Assembly: GCF_964199755.1 (NCBI RefSeq)
Contig: NC_133901.1
Coordinates: 27,988,397-28,052,396 of the forward strand
Reading direction: 5' to 3'
DNA from: Larus michahellis
Lineage: Eukaryota > Chordata > Aves > Charadriiformes > Laridae
Length of the DNA: 64,000 nucleotides
Of this stretch, positions 39,100-49,481 are shown one piece after another; within the stretch, counting starts at the first letter, position 1, and every line of letters starts with the position of its first letter. Under the pieces are notes generated by a model. That model searched no databases. It saw only the letters and a list, made by a program, of their open reading frames with translations, and was not told the DNA's origin. The position numbers and the translations under genes were made by a program.

Positions 39100-40640
39100 C
39101 TGTTGCTAGTGGCTTTTTTTTTCTTCTGCGTTGGCTGCACATCCCATCGCTTGGTGTTTCTGCTGCTCTCAGCCTTGACATTGTATCTTCTTGTTTCTGT
39201 GCTGTCTGTCCTCTTGGTTGCTACAGCTGATCTTCTGTCATCCTGAATCTCTTGCTTTCTCATCCCACTGCAATGTGGAGCTGGTTGATTCCTGGTCATG
39301 GTTGCTACAGCTGATCTTCTGTCACCCTGAATCTCTTGCTTTCTCATCCCACTGCAATGTGGAGCTGGCTGATTCCTGGTCATGGTTGACTCCAGCCTTG
39401 GATTTTTCTGCTCCTGTGAATTGAAGGGTCTCAAACCCTATTGCCATGCTGATTGTGCTGAAATCTTCCAGTTTTGCCACCTTGCTGACTAAATAGTTTT
39501 AGTTCCCTAGCTTCCTTGCTGGCATGGGATTCAGTCACAACTGGCTTCCTGCCACCTTGAGTCAGTCCAAACCTTCCTCCTCTGCCTTAATTTCTTTTTT
39601 TCTGAACAAAATCTCTTCTACTGCTTTGAAGTTTAAAAAGAAATGTGAGATGATATGCTCTCCTTTCTCATCCTTGTCTCCTGGATGTGAGCATAAGCAC
39701 CTTCTTCTACCTCCAAGATTCTCTGTATCTATTCCTATCCATGCTGTTATTCTTTCCCTTCAGTCCACCCTCTCTTCTGGCAGCTCTTCCTTACAAAACA
39801 AGCTTGCTATGGAAGCCCCCACGAGATTTTCTAAATGCAGCCTATCTCTGCACCTTGACTTGAAAAGTGCCTTCATCAAAGTCAGTCCTTTCCCCTGATG
39901 TCCTTACTCTTATCACCCGGGACAGTCCTCCTCTCCTCTTCCTTTCCCTCCCGAGACTGTTTTGCACAAAGTCACTTGGAGGATGCTGTTCTTCCCTTTG
40001 GCCTTTTCCAGTCTAAATTTGTGCTGGATCCCATATCACTGCATCCTTGGGCCCTTTCTCTCCTCCCTTTACATGCTGTTTGACTGATTTCATCCAAGCA
40101 GTAAATTGCCTTTGTGGATGCTTTGTCACCTCTTCTCAGCCGGAGAATAGGAGACAGGTGTGTCCTGAAGATTTCTGTGCAGATCCAGCTATCTGCTCGA
40201 TCTAGAGCAGAGCTCCTCCCCTCCAATGCATTCCTGCTTTTCCAGTGGCAATGGACATTGCCATCAGGTCCTCAACGTGCATGCCACTTGCCTTGGATGT
40301 GCCACTGGATTGCCAGGTCATAGATATTTTAATGCATACTGCTGTGTAAGGTTCCCTCCCCCGTACCACACAAACCCTTCCTGGCATCTTTTCCCTTACT
40401 GACGGTTTTTCCCACCTAGATGGGTGTGATCTCGGGCTCCTCCTCTCTATCTGGAATGTTGCTTCCACACTGGTCTTTTCCCTAGCTCAGGAAAATATCT
40501 CTTGCAGTTGGTGTTTCTGCAAAACCAACCACTATTGCAGCAAATACTGTAAAACTGCCCAAGGAGTTGGCTCTTTCTTCCCACCATTCATTCTCTGCAC
40601 AGCTGCTTCTCTGACAAGAGAGGAATGTCCTCTTAGTGCT
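39100..40640 (+). repeat. Long pyrimidine-rich block of unknown origin
   Basis: About 1.5 kb with C+T excess on the + strand. In two sampled 60-base lines I counted 41 (39661-39720) and 46 (39901-39960) pyrimidines. It is not a simple repeat, because the text is complex. Several frames stay open on each strand because of the skew, but none resembles a protein I know. It might be the decayed body of an unrecognised element or a remnant of a transcribed sequence. Edges are approximate. Confidence 0.5.
39217..39384. repeat. 84-bp tandem duplication, two copies
   Basis: Copy 1 is 39217-39300 and copy 2 is 39301-39384. Both run from GTTGCTACAGCTGATCTTCT to GATTCCTGGTCATG and differ at only two or so positions (GTCATCC/GTCACCC, GGTTGATT/GGCTGATT). 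A third copy starts (GTTG) and breaks off. Since 84 is a multiple of three, the unit repeats as 28 residues in open frames on both strands, which explains a long spurious minus-strand frame at 38898-39434. Confidence 0.93.
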
Positions 40641-43600
40641 GCTTGGTTCTAGCGTTTAGTTTTGAAAGATAACTACTTTGGCTAAGAAACAGAAACACCT
40701 CTTTGCTTCATCAGTCAGCTAAGAAAAAGGTTCTAGAAATGCAGGGGAGGAAAGACTAATCTTATATGCAGTATAAAATGAGATCCTAGGAAAGGGCTTT
40801 GAAGGGGAAGGGCAATGATAATTCCAGTCTGACCCTTCTGAAGCCCATGGAGACCAGCTTTGGGCATGGCTGGGGTGGGTAGTAGCAGGACTGTGCTCCT
40901 TGACACATCTTCTTAGATGGCTGTCATGGCCAGCTCTGGTCTGCATGGCAATGTCTGTAGCACTGACACAGCTAAAAAGCTCTGCTCTTCCAGGGCTTCT
41001 GGGTCACAGCAGGATCTTCAAGGGTAAGGCTGGAATATGGGCAGAGAAACATGAGTCTTTCTGACCCCATTTAGGTGGTGAGTGCTTTCTGGACTTTGTT
41101 CTTGAAAAGACCTCTGAAACCCAACCTGAACGGCTCTCCATGATGGGACAACCACCCTTTTATGCTTAATATGTGTTGGGCTGTGTAGAATGAAGGAAGA
41201 ATCTGTACAAGAACATATGGTTCTTCCAAGTCAAAGTGCTACTCTTTCTGCAGTACACCTGAATGCCTAACTAGCAGTAGGTTACAAATGTTGCCCATGA
41301 TCTCAAAATCTTGCTTCAGACTTTGCTGAAAGGTCTGCAACAAGAGCAGAGGTGAACTTGCTGGCTATATTGAGTGTAATCCCATATTCTTCCTTGAATC
41401 TCCACTGTTTTCTATGTTTATCTTTAACTGTCATCTGGAAGATGCCACTGCAATGTTTACAAAATACCGTCAGTTGTTATGTCTACTCCACTTATTCACC
41501 AGATAGAGCTGACCTCCTTCTAAGCAGTCATGCTTTGCAAGTCTTCGGTTAAAAGTGTGTGACTTGGTTGTGCAGCGAGTGATGCAGCTGAACTCCCCAG
41601 CACCTCTTGGCTGTGCTGTGGCCACAGCTGGCAAGTGGGGAGCAAGCAAGAGCCTCCAAATGGTGTTCATCCTTTCATGGTCAGGCATGCTGATTTTCAT
41701 ACTGTTTGGATTGGTTGCAGCCCAAAATTCTGGGATGGATACAATGAGATCCCTCCAACTGAGGAACGCAAGGCTTAAAGAAATTGTTATTTATGTATAT
41801 GAGCTAAGCAAACAAACCAGCCAAGCTTTTCTATAAGCAAAACCTCACCAGAAAAGAGCAGAGGCAGGCAGTGTCTTGGCAGGCTTATTAAATAAGCCAT
41901 TGAAGACTGCCTGTGCCTAGTGTCCGACAGATCTGGGGACAGGTGGCAGGTCAAGTCCATTTCTGGACACTGAGCTGGCTGGAATCTAGGATTCCCTGAG
42001 CTCTAAACTGCAGCCATCACTCTTACTCTGGGCCTGAGTGGTGCTTTCCTATCAGTGCCAGACTCCTCTGCCTCCAAGGGAAGTGGTGTCCTTGCAGCTC
42101 AGTCTAGGTTGCCACAAGGATTAGTATTCCCACCACATAGTTTATATCCCACTTAAGACACTGGAGCAGAAACCAACATCATACCTTTGTACTACAGAGC
42201 TGCTGGAAGCTGGTGTGGGTTAAAATGGCTTTAGGGGTCAGGCTTCACCCAGGCAAGCTAGAACTTACAATATTCACTTCAGGGACTGAGTTTCTCCTAC
42301 AAGCGTGAAGAGCTGCCTCCTTAGTTTGCAGCCTTTCATGTCAGGGATGAAGGTGCTCTATGGATGCTGTCTGTTCATGTGGATTGGTATTTTGTGGGAG
42401 AACTGAGAGAGTTTGTTCCCCTCAATTTCTCCCAGCAAAATGCATGAGTCTGTACTTCAATTTAAGTATGGGAATGTTTTGGGTTTTTTTGCGTTTACCA
42501 TGGCTGTTCAAGTGCCTAAGGTTTGTGACACTGCCTGCTGTAACCATTGAATGTGGAGATAAATAACTTCAAGTAAGGGTTGGTTTTCCCACCTTTGCAG
42601 CTGAGTGTGAGCTAGTTCAGTTAGGATTGCACTCTGTTGCTCTTCTTTCTTTACTCTTCCTCCCTTTGTTTTCTATTATGTATCCCACTTTTATTTGGAT
42701 TTCGCTCAGTTCTCAATGTTTTTCATGACATCTGCCAAGAGGAATTCAAGCATTGAACTGGTCCAGTCGAATATCTGTCAGTTGTGCTGGTATCAAGCAG
42801 CACTTGTCTGCCTCTTGTATTTGGCCAAACTCTGAGTTTCAGCTTGAATTATCACAGATCCAATTCCCTGAGGCATGGGAAAACTGCACTGTGAATACAC
42901 TGATGCTAATAGTTTTGGCTCTGCAGGTGTTATTGCATTTGTTATTTTCTGATGTTCTGGAAAACATATAATTAAAATGAACAGAGTACACGTAGGCAAA
43001 TGGAAAAAAAATGTTGGAGCTGGATAGGAGATGACTCTCTGCCCAAGCCACTGCCTGTCCCCTTCCTCAGGGACACTGGAGCGGTCTGGCATATGCTTAG
43101 GATTTTGATGGGTGTCAGATGGTACTGGATAGGCACCTTAATGGGCATCTCACAGGACTGTGGGTTCTGAGGGCAGAGTTCAGTGATGTAGAAATGTCTC
43201 TTGCATGGTAGGAATCAGGCAAAGAAATTGCCTCCTGGGATATGGGCCTCGGCAGAGGTCAGTCTGTTGTGACTTCTTGTAATAGCAGATAAAGAATAAG
43301 AAAGGTACTCAGCCCTGATGGCTGTAGAGCAGTGATGAGCTAATGGGTTTTTATTATAGGAAACAGGCGTAGGCAAATAGGACTTTAAGATAAATAGTCC
43401 GTTCTCTGTAAGCATTTGAGCACCTGGCTCTTAGGAGGGCTGAGCTGCCAGCAGGAAGCTCCTTCCTGCCTCTGCCCTGTAAAGTGTTTTTTCTTGTGTA
43501 AAGCATTCTGAATGTGTGTAATTACCTTTTTTTAATCAAGTCAAAAATGGGCTAGTGCTTAAGCAGCTCCAGCTTATTTTCATATTTTCTCTTTTCACAT

Positions 43601-46600
43601 GGAAGCCTTAACCTTTTATAATGATATAACAACCTGACTTCAGACACCTTCCCTGGTCCCACTTGGTGGAGGAGGTGATAACGTTATTTGCTAAACTGAG
43701 TAACTAGAAGTCTGTGGTGGGGCTCAGAGGGGCTGAGTGCTAGCCCTGAGAACATAATGTGTTTTGCTGCGAGGACTGAGTACAGCCTCTAGCTTTCCTG
43801 GACTTTGAGGAGCTCAGGGTGCTTGGTACCTCACAGCAAACTAGAACTTGGGATTGAGCTGTGTCTGGGTCAGATCCAACTACCATTAGAGTCAATAGCA
43901 AGACTCTTGTTAATGTTAATGGGTGTGCATGAAAGTCCATGAAGAATAGTGGCAGAAGGAAGCTGATGGTACTTTGCCAGCCCAGTGCTGGTGCTCAGAA
44001 GGACCTTCCTCTGAGTCAGTCCAAGGATGGTTACCTTCCCTCACGTTTTTCTTCCATAGTAATTTTTGATGATTTAGTTGCAAGTAAGTGTAAAACTACT
44101 CCCTTGTTTTGGTACTTCTGTGACTTTGTTAGTGCTTTTTCCTTTATTAATATAATGCTGGCTGATTAATCCCAACTGTTGATCAATAATTGTATGTAAT
44201 TAAACAGACTGCTTACTCAAAGGTCATGGCTTGTTTTGGTCTTTATTCCCCACACCAGCTCCTAATGCACTTAAGATATGCTTCTAGCAACTACTTGGAT
44301 GATGTAAGGAAGTGACATCAACTGATGATGTCACAGTTATTATTTCTCTTGTTCATAAACAGAAGCTGTGTACATCATCCCTCAAGGTGATCACTACAGC
44401 TTGCAGAATGTTCTTTGTATTTTACGCTACTCATATTATTAAAAACTTCTAGTCTCTGTTTACTCCCTCTTTCCCCCACTGCATTCCTTCCTTTTGTAGT
44501 AGTGTTAGAGGTCCTTCCTGCTGCTGCTGTGTCATGGCCTACTTTCTTGGAACCTGCTGCTTTGGTTTGTGCTTATCTGAGCACAGTTCATGGCACGTGA
44601 ACATCTTCTGAGCCTGATGTGGTACAGAGCTGTGTTGAGGTTTTTTTTTTTCCTGTCCTAAAGGAATACGTTCTGCTGGCTAATGATGGCGGTTAGCTAA
44701 TGATGCACATTGGTCTGCAGGAATAGATGCTTTGGAGTCCAAAAAAGGACTTCCAGAAGCACTTGGCTGAGTCTTGCTCCCCAGTGCAGATGGTTTCAAG
44801 GGGTGCACTGGTTTCAAGGTTAGACCCATGCCAAACATCACTTTTAGTAGTTATTCCTCATCCTTGGTCAGAACTCAGTGCAGCTCCTTTTTGATTGAAC
44901 TGTTTGTCTTTAAGGAATGCTGTCTTTAAGCTGTGGGCAAGACAAGTGCCTTTGTGTGACCTGCGGTGAGGGCAGTTCTGTCTCTAGCCAGGAATTCTTC
45001 TCATCTGGGCACTAAAGTTGGCTTCTGGGCAGTTTGGGAACAGGCACCTGGATTCACGCTCCCTGGAAATCACAGTGAAGAATTGAAGCTGCCTTGTGGC
45101 CAGGTTTGCGTAGAGCTTGGTACAGAAGTTATGTTTCCTGGCCCTTGAAATAGTGACTCTGCCTGGGTTTGCTGTTTTGGATGGTCATCATCAGGAACCG
45201 GCACTGAGCAGGTGAAATCCCACCACTGGTGGAATTGCTCCCTCCTGGCACATCCAGCCTCATGCAGAAGTGCCCCATGTGGACATGGCAGCGTGTGCAT
45301 GGCTACATGCATGACCTTGCAGGCTGGCTGGTGCTTCTGCCCTTGTGAATGGAGGTTCCCTCTAGAGAAGGAGGCACTGTGCCAGGGTAGCAGATGGGCA
45401 GGAGCAGCAGCAGCTGGGAGACCATGTATGATCATCACGTGGGCTTACTGTCTGCGGCGATGCTGAAATGGCCACTTGCCTCTTTCATGTCTGTGCTTGG
45501 GGTTGCTCCTGAGCCAGCTGCTTCCAGAGGCTGGATGTGGGAGGAGGACAGGCAGCACTGATTCCAGCAGGCTCTGCCCAGCATCCCCTATCAATGGGGG
45601 GAAGCAGGAGGTTCCTCAGGGGCTGGAGGCCTGTGTAATACTTCTTTGTCCGGACCACCATGTGAGAGCAGCCAAGCTGAGTCCTTGCTGTGTCCCCTCT
45701 CGTCTGTCCAGGCTTAGTTCTTCTCTGCCAAGTAGAAGACTTACTTCCATACACCTTGTCCTGCTCCCTCTGGGGAGAGGGGGTAGCACTGGGACTGTTC
45801 TTAAAGCAAGCTGGTCTTGTGCATGTCTCCAGTAGCGCATGCTGGGCAAGAACCCTGCTGATAAAACAATGGTGCAGGCAGCCTTGAAGAAGCCCTGTGT
45901 TGGTAGCCTCATGGAAACAACTCAGGACTAACACCAAGGGTGAATAACTCTGCCTCTGCCAAATGATGATCCCCTTGCTATGATGGGAGCCAAGGCCACA
46001 CTGAAGCCTTGTGAAGAGGGTCTGCAAGGGGTGGTTTGTGCTTGGACTGAGCCACTTCCTTATTTGTACCATGATTCCAGCTTACTCCAAAGGCTTCAAC
46101 ATGCAAAGCAAACATCTGAGAAGCGAGGGAAGCACCGCTGGCAACCCTGTGGACTTAGTACAGGAGGATGGTGCTTCAGAAGCTCTCCTTCCACTTTGTC
46201 TCAAGAGGTGTGGACGGGAAAGAGTCCAGGCTCAGCACATCTGCGTCTCCAGAGTGCTGCAGTGCTTTGTCTTACTGTGGTTTGGAGAACGCCTTGATGC
46301 ATTACTGAGATGCCATAAATGTGTGTATCTTCATTTGCTGGTTGTTACTTGCAAAGCCACAGTAGACACAGGTCTGACTTTCCTGAGGGTCTGTAGGAGA
46401 AACAGTGATCTAACTCAAGCTGGTCCGGCTTGCTTGATACTTTCATGCAGGATGCACAATTAAAATCTAGAGTAGAGCACAGGCAGTATTATATTCCTTT
46501 CTACTGATAAGGTGTTTGAAAGGTGACCTGTAAATGCTAAGGGAGGGAAAACATCCACTGGATTCGTTCCCTTGAATTTGCTTCTTTATATTGAGGAGAG

Positions 46601-48340
46601 AATCCTTGAAGGGGCTTCATCTGTTCTGCGTAGGGAGGGGCTTCTTTCTTAATGCTGGCCTTTTATTTTAAGAACATGTGTCTTAAGCGTGTTTCATGAT
46701 CTGGGAGGGAAATCATGATATCCTGAATGTGACCCAGAAAGACATAAACTGTGATTGAAAATGAATACGCGGATTGGTGGGTTCGTGTTTTGTTTGAACT
46801 ATTTTCTTGCCTGCTGTTACCTCAAAGGAAGAAAAGCTTCAGAGCTCAAAAGCAAAACAAAAATTAACAAGTTTGCCTTGCTCCCCAAGGGTGAGCCCTC
46901 TGAAGTCCTAATTCATGTCCCTCTCCATGGAGAGGACCTCCACAAAGAAAACAAACCCTGGAAGAAAGCAACCTGCCTTTGCTAATGGGGAGCATGTTAT
47001 GGCTGTCTCTTTTGGGACTTTGGAAAAATGTATTTCCTGTGTTTGGGAAACTTTGTGTATTCCTGTGGCAGTGGGTGGGGCTCAGCCTATGCCTCCAGCT
47101 GGGAACTGTTCCCCACCTTTTCCCGTGAAGCTGAATTATTGATGGCTCTTTGCTTTCCAAGGAGTGCACAGCTTTGAAAGGAGTCTCTTGGTTCCTTGGT
47201 CCAGTGCCTGATATGAGGAATGGTGCCTCAGATTATGTTCTTGGTAAATAGCCTGGCCATACCTTAAAAGTCAGGGTGTTTCTTTGCCCTCAGTTCTTCC
47301 TGCTGAAAATTGTTCATGAAATTGGATGCCAGGAACTTCAATGGCCTCTGAGAGTTTGCCTGGTTTTAATCTGTGGGAGCTGATAACTTGAGTCCAAGTG
47401 TTTTTAAAAAGAACTGGCTGAGGAGTTATTGAGCACTCTGATGTATATTTTGACTGCATTTTGGAACATTAATAAGGACTAATAGACCTTGAAAAGAGTT
47501 ATTGTTTCATTCGGTCTTTCAGAAAAAGCACACAGGTTGACCTGGAAGTCTAGTCTGGTCAGTCGGGCGCTGATGGTGGGTAAAACTGTAACAATGGGAA
47601 ATAGGATCCCACCATTTGATGAGAAAAACTGAAGAAACATAGAAGTTTAACTCAACATTCTATTTGTCATAAACTCTGTCTGCTTTGTCAGCTCTTTATA
47701 GTGCGTTTTGACTCAAAGCTCACCTATAATACCTGAATATTCAATCCTGAAATAAAATAAAACTAATGTTATTCTTCACAATAATGTAGGACTTAATAAA
47801 TGGGTAGGAGCCAATTAACATGTGAATTTTATATGGTGGATCTTCACCCTGCTGGGCTGTTTCTAGTTGATTTTCAGGGGTACTAGTGTGCCATCTCCAA
47901 CTTACGTGCCCTGCCACCTTGTGGGATGGTAGCTGGGATTGGAGCAGGTGTTGTACAGAACTGCCTGGACCATGTAGTAAGGTGGGATCATGTGCACAAT
48001 GCTCACTTTCATAACCAAATTCAGGGTTGTGCTTTGGGCTGGGGAAGCCTGTAGGCGGTGTCTGCAGGATGGGGTACAGCAGCTTGGATGAGGAGCATGA
48101 GAAACCCTATGTAACCACCAACTGGTTTGCCGGTACTGGGTTTCAGGTGAGAAGGTGAATATGAACACCAGGATGCATAAAGAAGCAGTAGGAGAGAGGA
48201 ATTATTGTTCTGGTATTCAGAAACTTATGTAGTGCTGGAGCCATCTATCCTCTACATGTGCAGCTCCCAGCACAGTGGATGCCTTGAGCTGCTTTTTCAG
48301 GAACACAAATCATAAAAAGCACAGAACTGGGGTTTACATC
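40641..48340. other. Intergenic DNA, right part, no gene seen
   Basis: No exon or RNA gene was recognised. It holds a CRE-like inverted repeat at 44312-44334 and short T runs (for example near 44641). The longest frame, 195 codons on the minus strand at 45485-46072, is compositionally unremarkable, matches no family I know and is treated as chance. Confidence 0.6.
44312..44334. promoter_or_regulatory. CRE/ATF-like inverted repeat
   Basis: GTGACATCA, five-base spacer ACTGA, then TGATGTCAC: a perfect 9-bp inverted repeat. Each arm contains TGATGTCA (or its complement), one base from the CRE octamer TGACGTCA. Another GGATGATGTAA lies just upstream. It could be a paired bZIP binding site. Function is inferred only. 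Confidence 0.45.
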
Positions 48341-48347
48341 CCCATCG

Positions 48348-48460
48348 TACCAAAGTTGAAAATCATAGAAAAACTTCAGAGCCGCAGGAATAATTCCACT
48401 GTGGAGAAACTTCCTTACAGGGGCAAACTTAAGGAGCTCAATCTGTGTTCTCTGAAGTGA
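48348..48460 (+). mobile_element. Old CR1/L3-type LINE ORF2 C-terminal remnant
   Basis: The + frame reads LKIIEKLQSRRNN, then VEKLPYRGKLKELNLCSLK. CR1-group LINEs typically end ORF2 with a pattern like LE-x-VQ-RR-x-T-x-x-x-x-x-LE-x-LPY-x-x-RL-x-EL-x-LFSLEKRR. The spacing and key residues (Q, RR, E-x-LPY, L-KEL, SL) match, so I call this a diverged CR1-group fragment. It stops at a TGA after SLK and lacks the usual KRR-LRGDLI continuation. It is about 0.5 kb upstream of the CpG island. Confidence 0.7.
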
Positions 48461-48808
48461 CTTGTTTCTGGTATGAATGTTTTATCAACTTCTCATTTAG
48501 GGGACTGCTTATTTTATGAAGCAGCCAAAGAGGGACCAAGTCCGGTGGCTGGATGCAAAAGCAGAAAAGCCCGAACTAGCCGTGAGCTGGATGTTTTATG
48601 AATCAGCATAATTAATCTTGAAACAACACATCCAGGGAAGGCCTGAACCCGAGAGTGGGCATCTTCTAGGAGATCCACTCCGTGTTGGCAGGTGTTGTGG
48701 CCTCAGTCTGGTTTATATGGTAGCGGGAGGCTATGGCGAGTGGACGAACCCCTCTGAATTTGAGTGCTGTGGCCTGGGGGTTTGCCTCTGACCATGTGTG
48801 ACGTGCAT

Positions 48809-48826
48809 CACACACACACACACACA
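48809..48826. repeat. (CA)9 microsatellite
   Basis: Nine CA dinucleotides immediately upstream of the CpG island. Likely length-polymorphic but short. Confidence 0.9.
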
Positions 48827-49198
48827 TCACCTGCAGAAACCAGCCGGTGCCTATGCAGCAGCCGGGATGTGTTCTGCGTTGTGCTGCGCGGATGCCACCT
48901 CCGTGTGCCCGGGAGGTGATTTCCGTGCCCAGCGGGACTCTCACCATAAACCAGCGGGGGTTTGCGCCCGCCTTGTGTAACCCAGCGCTCCCCGGGCAGC
49001 GGGGCCGGGGGGACACCCCGGCCGAGCCGCCGCTCCTCCCCCGCGCATCCCGGGGGCCCGGCGCTGCCGCGGTGCGGGCCGCGGAGGCGGGGCGCGGGCG
49101 GGGCGCGCATGCGGGCGGCGCCAGGCAGCGCGGCGGGCCGCGGAGCCACTCGCCCCCGCAGCACCGCTCGGCCAGGGACAGCTCCCGCCGGCGCGCAG

Positions 49199-49343
49199 GT
49201 AACGCGCTCCCCCCGCGGCCGCGCTGCGCTCCGCTCCCGACCCCGGCCGCGGGGCTGGGCACGGGGGGCTCGGGGGGGCTAAAGGGGGGCGGCTCGGCGG
49301 CTCACGCTTTTCCTCCCCCCGCGCGGTGGTTGCTTGCTTGCAG
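49199..49343 (+). other. FGF12: Possible 145-base intron in the FGF12 5' leader
   Basis: A CAG|GTAACG donor at 49198/49199 and a CTTGCTTGCAG|CTCCC acceptor ending at 49343 define a plausible short intron. Splicing would join a leader exon around 49115-49198 to the exon with the start codon. The intron contains five close G-runs. It is purely a sequence prediction and an unspliced leader is equally possible. Confidence 0.3.
49251..49289 (+). promoter_or_regulatory. G-quadruplex motif
   Basis: Five runs of G (49251-49254, 49257-49259, 49263-49268, 49272-49278, 49284-49289) separated by 2 to 5 bases satisfy the usual G3+N1-7 quadruplex pattern on the sense strand, inside the CpG island and the proposed leader intron. 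Confidence 0.7.
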
Positions 49344-49428
49344 CTCCCAGGCTGTGTCGGCGCCGTCCCCACCGCGGAGCCGGCTCTGCCCGCCGGGCTT
49401 TCGGCTGAGGAGGGAGCGCATCTTCCGG

Positions 49429-49450
49429 CAACTTCCCGGCAACTTCCCGG
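49429..49450 (+). promoter_or_regulatory. FGF12: Tandem 11-mer CAACTTCCCGG with ETS/E2F-like cores
   Basis: CAACTTCCCGG occurs twice back to back, preceded by ATCTTCCGG. Each has a TTCC core (GGAA on the other strand), as in ETS sites, and TTCCCGG is also E2F-like. It lies just 5' of the proposed start codon. Confidence 0.5.
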
Positions 49451-49468
49451 CGCTCTCAAAGCTCCGCG

Positions 49469-49481
49469 ATGGAAGGGAAAG
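49469..49481 (+). CDS. FGF12: FGF12 alternative first coding exon (isoform B), 13 coding bases
   Basis: ATG-GAA-GGG-AAA-G is followed at once by GTGGGT, a usable donor. FGF12 (fibroblast growth factor homologous factor 1) has a short isoform that I recall starting M-E-S-K, then E-P-Q from the shared second exon, with the glutamate codon split after its first base. Here the exon gives M-E-G-K plus G, so length and phase fit exactly and one residue differs. The start has G at -3 and G at +4, and no ATG precedes it for over 350 bases. Position supports the call: a CpG island on the same strand about 28 kb downstream of the MB21D2 stop, where synteny memory places FGF12. The product is cytosolic, not secreted, and binds the C-terminal tails of voltage-gated sodium channels. 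The rest of the gene, including the other first exon, lies beyond the window. Such a short exon could still match by chance. Confidence 0.62.

Noticed and set aside
38898..39434. 178-codon minus-strand frame with an internal 28-residue repeat
   Set aside because: Its length comes from the 84-bp tandem duplication and purine skew, not from coding selection.
41100..41165. Segment with GAAAAGACC-like text considered as another CR1 copy
   Set aside because: Only a short phrase matches and the neighbouring CR1 phrases are missing.
45485..46072. 195-codon minus-strand frame
   Set aside because: No family resemblance, no splice or promoter context; long chance frames also occur on the opposite strand at the same place.
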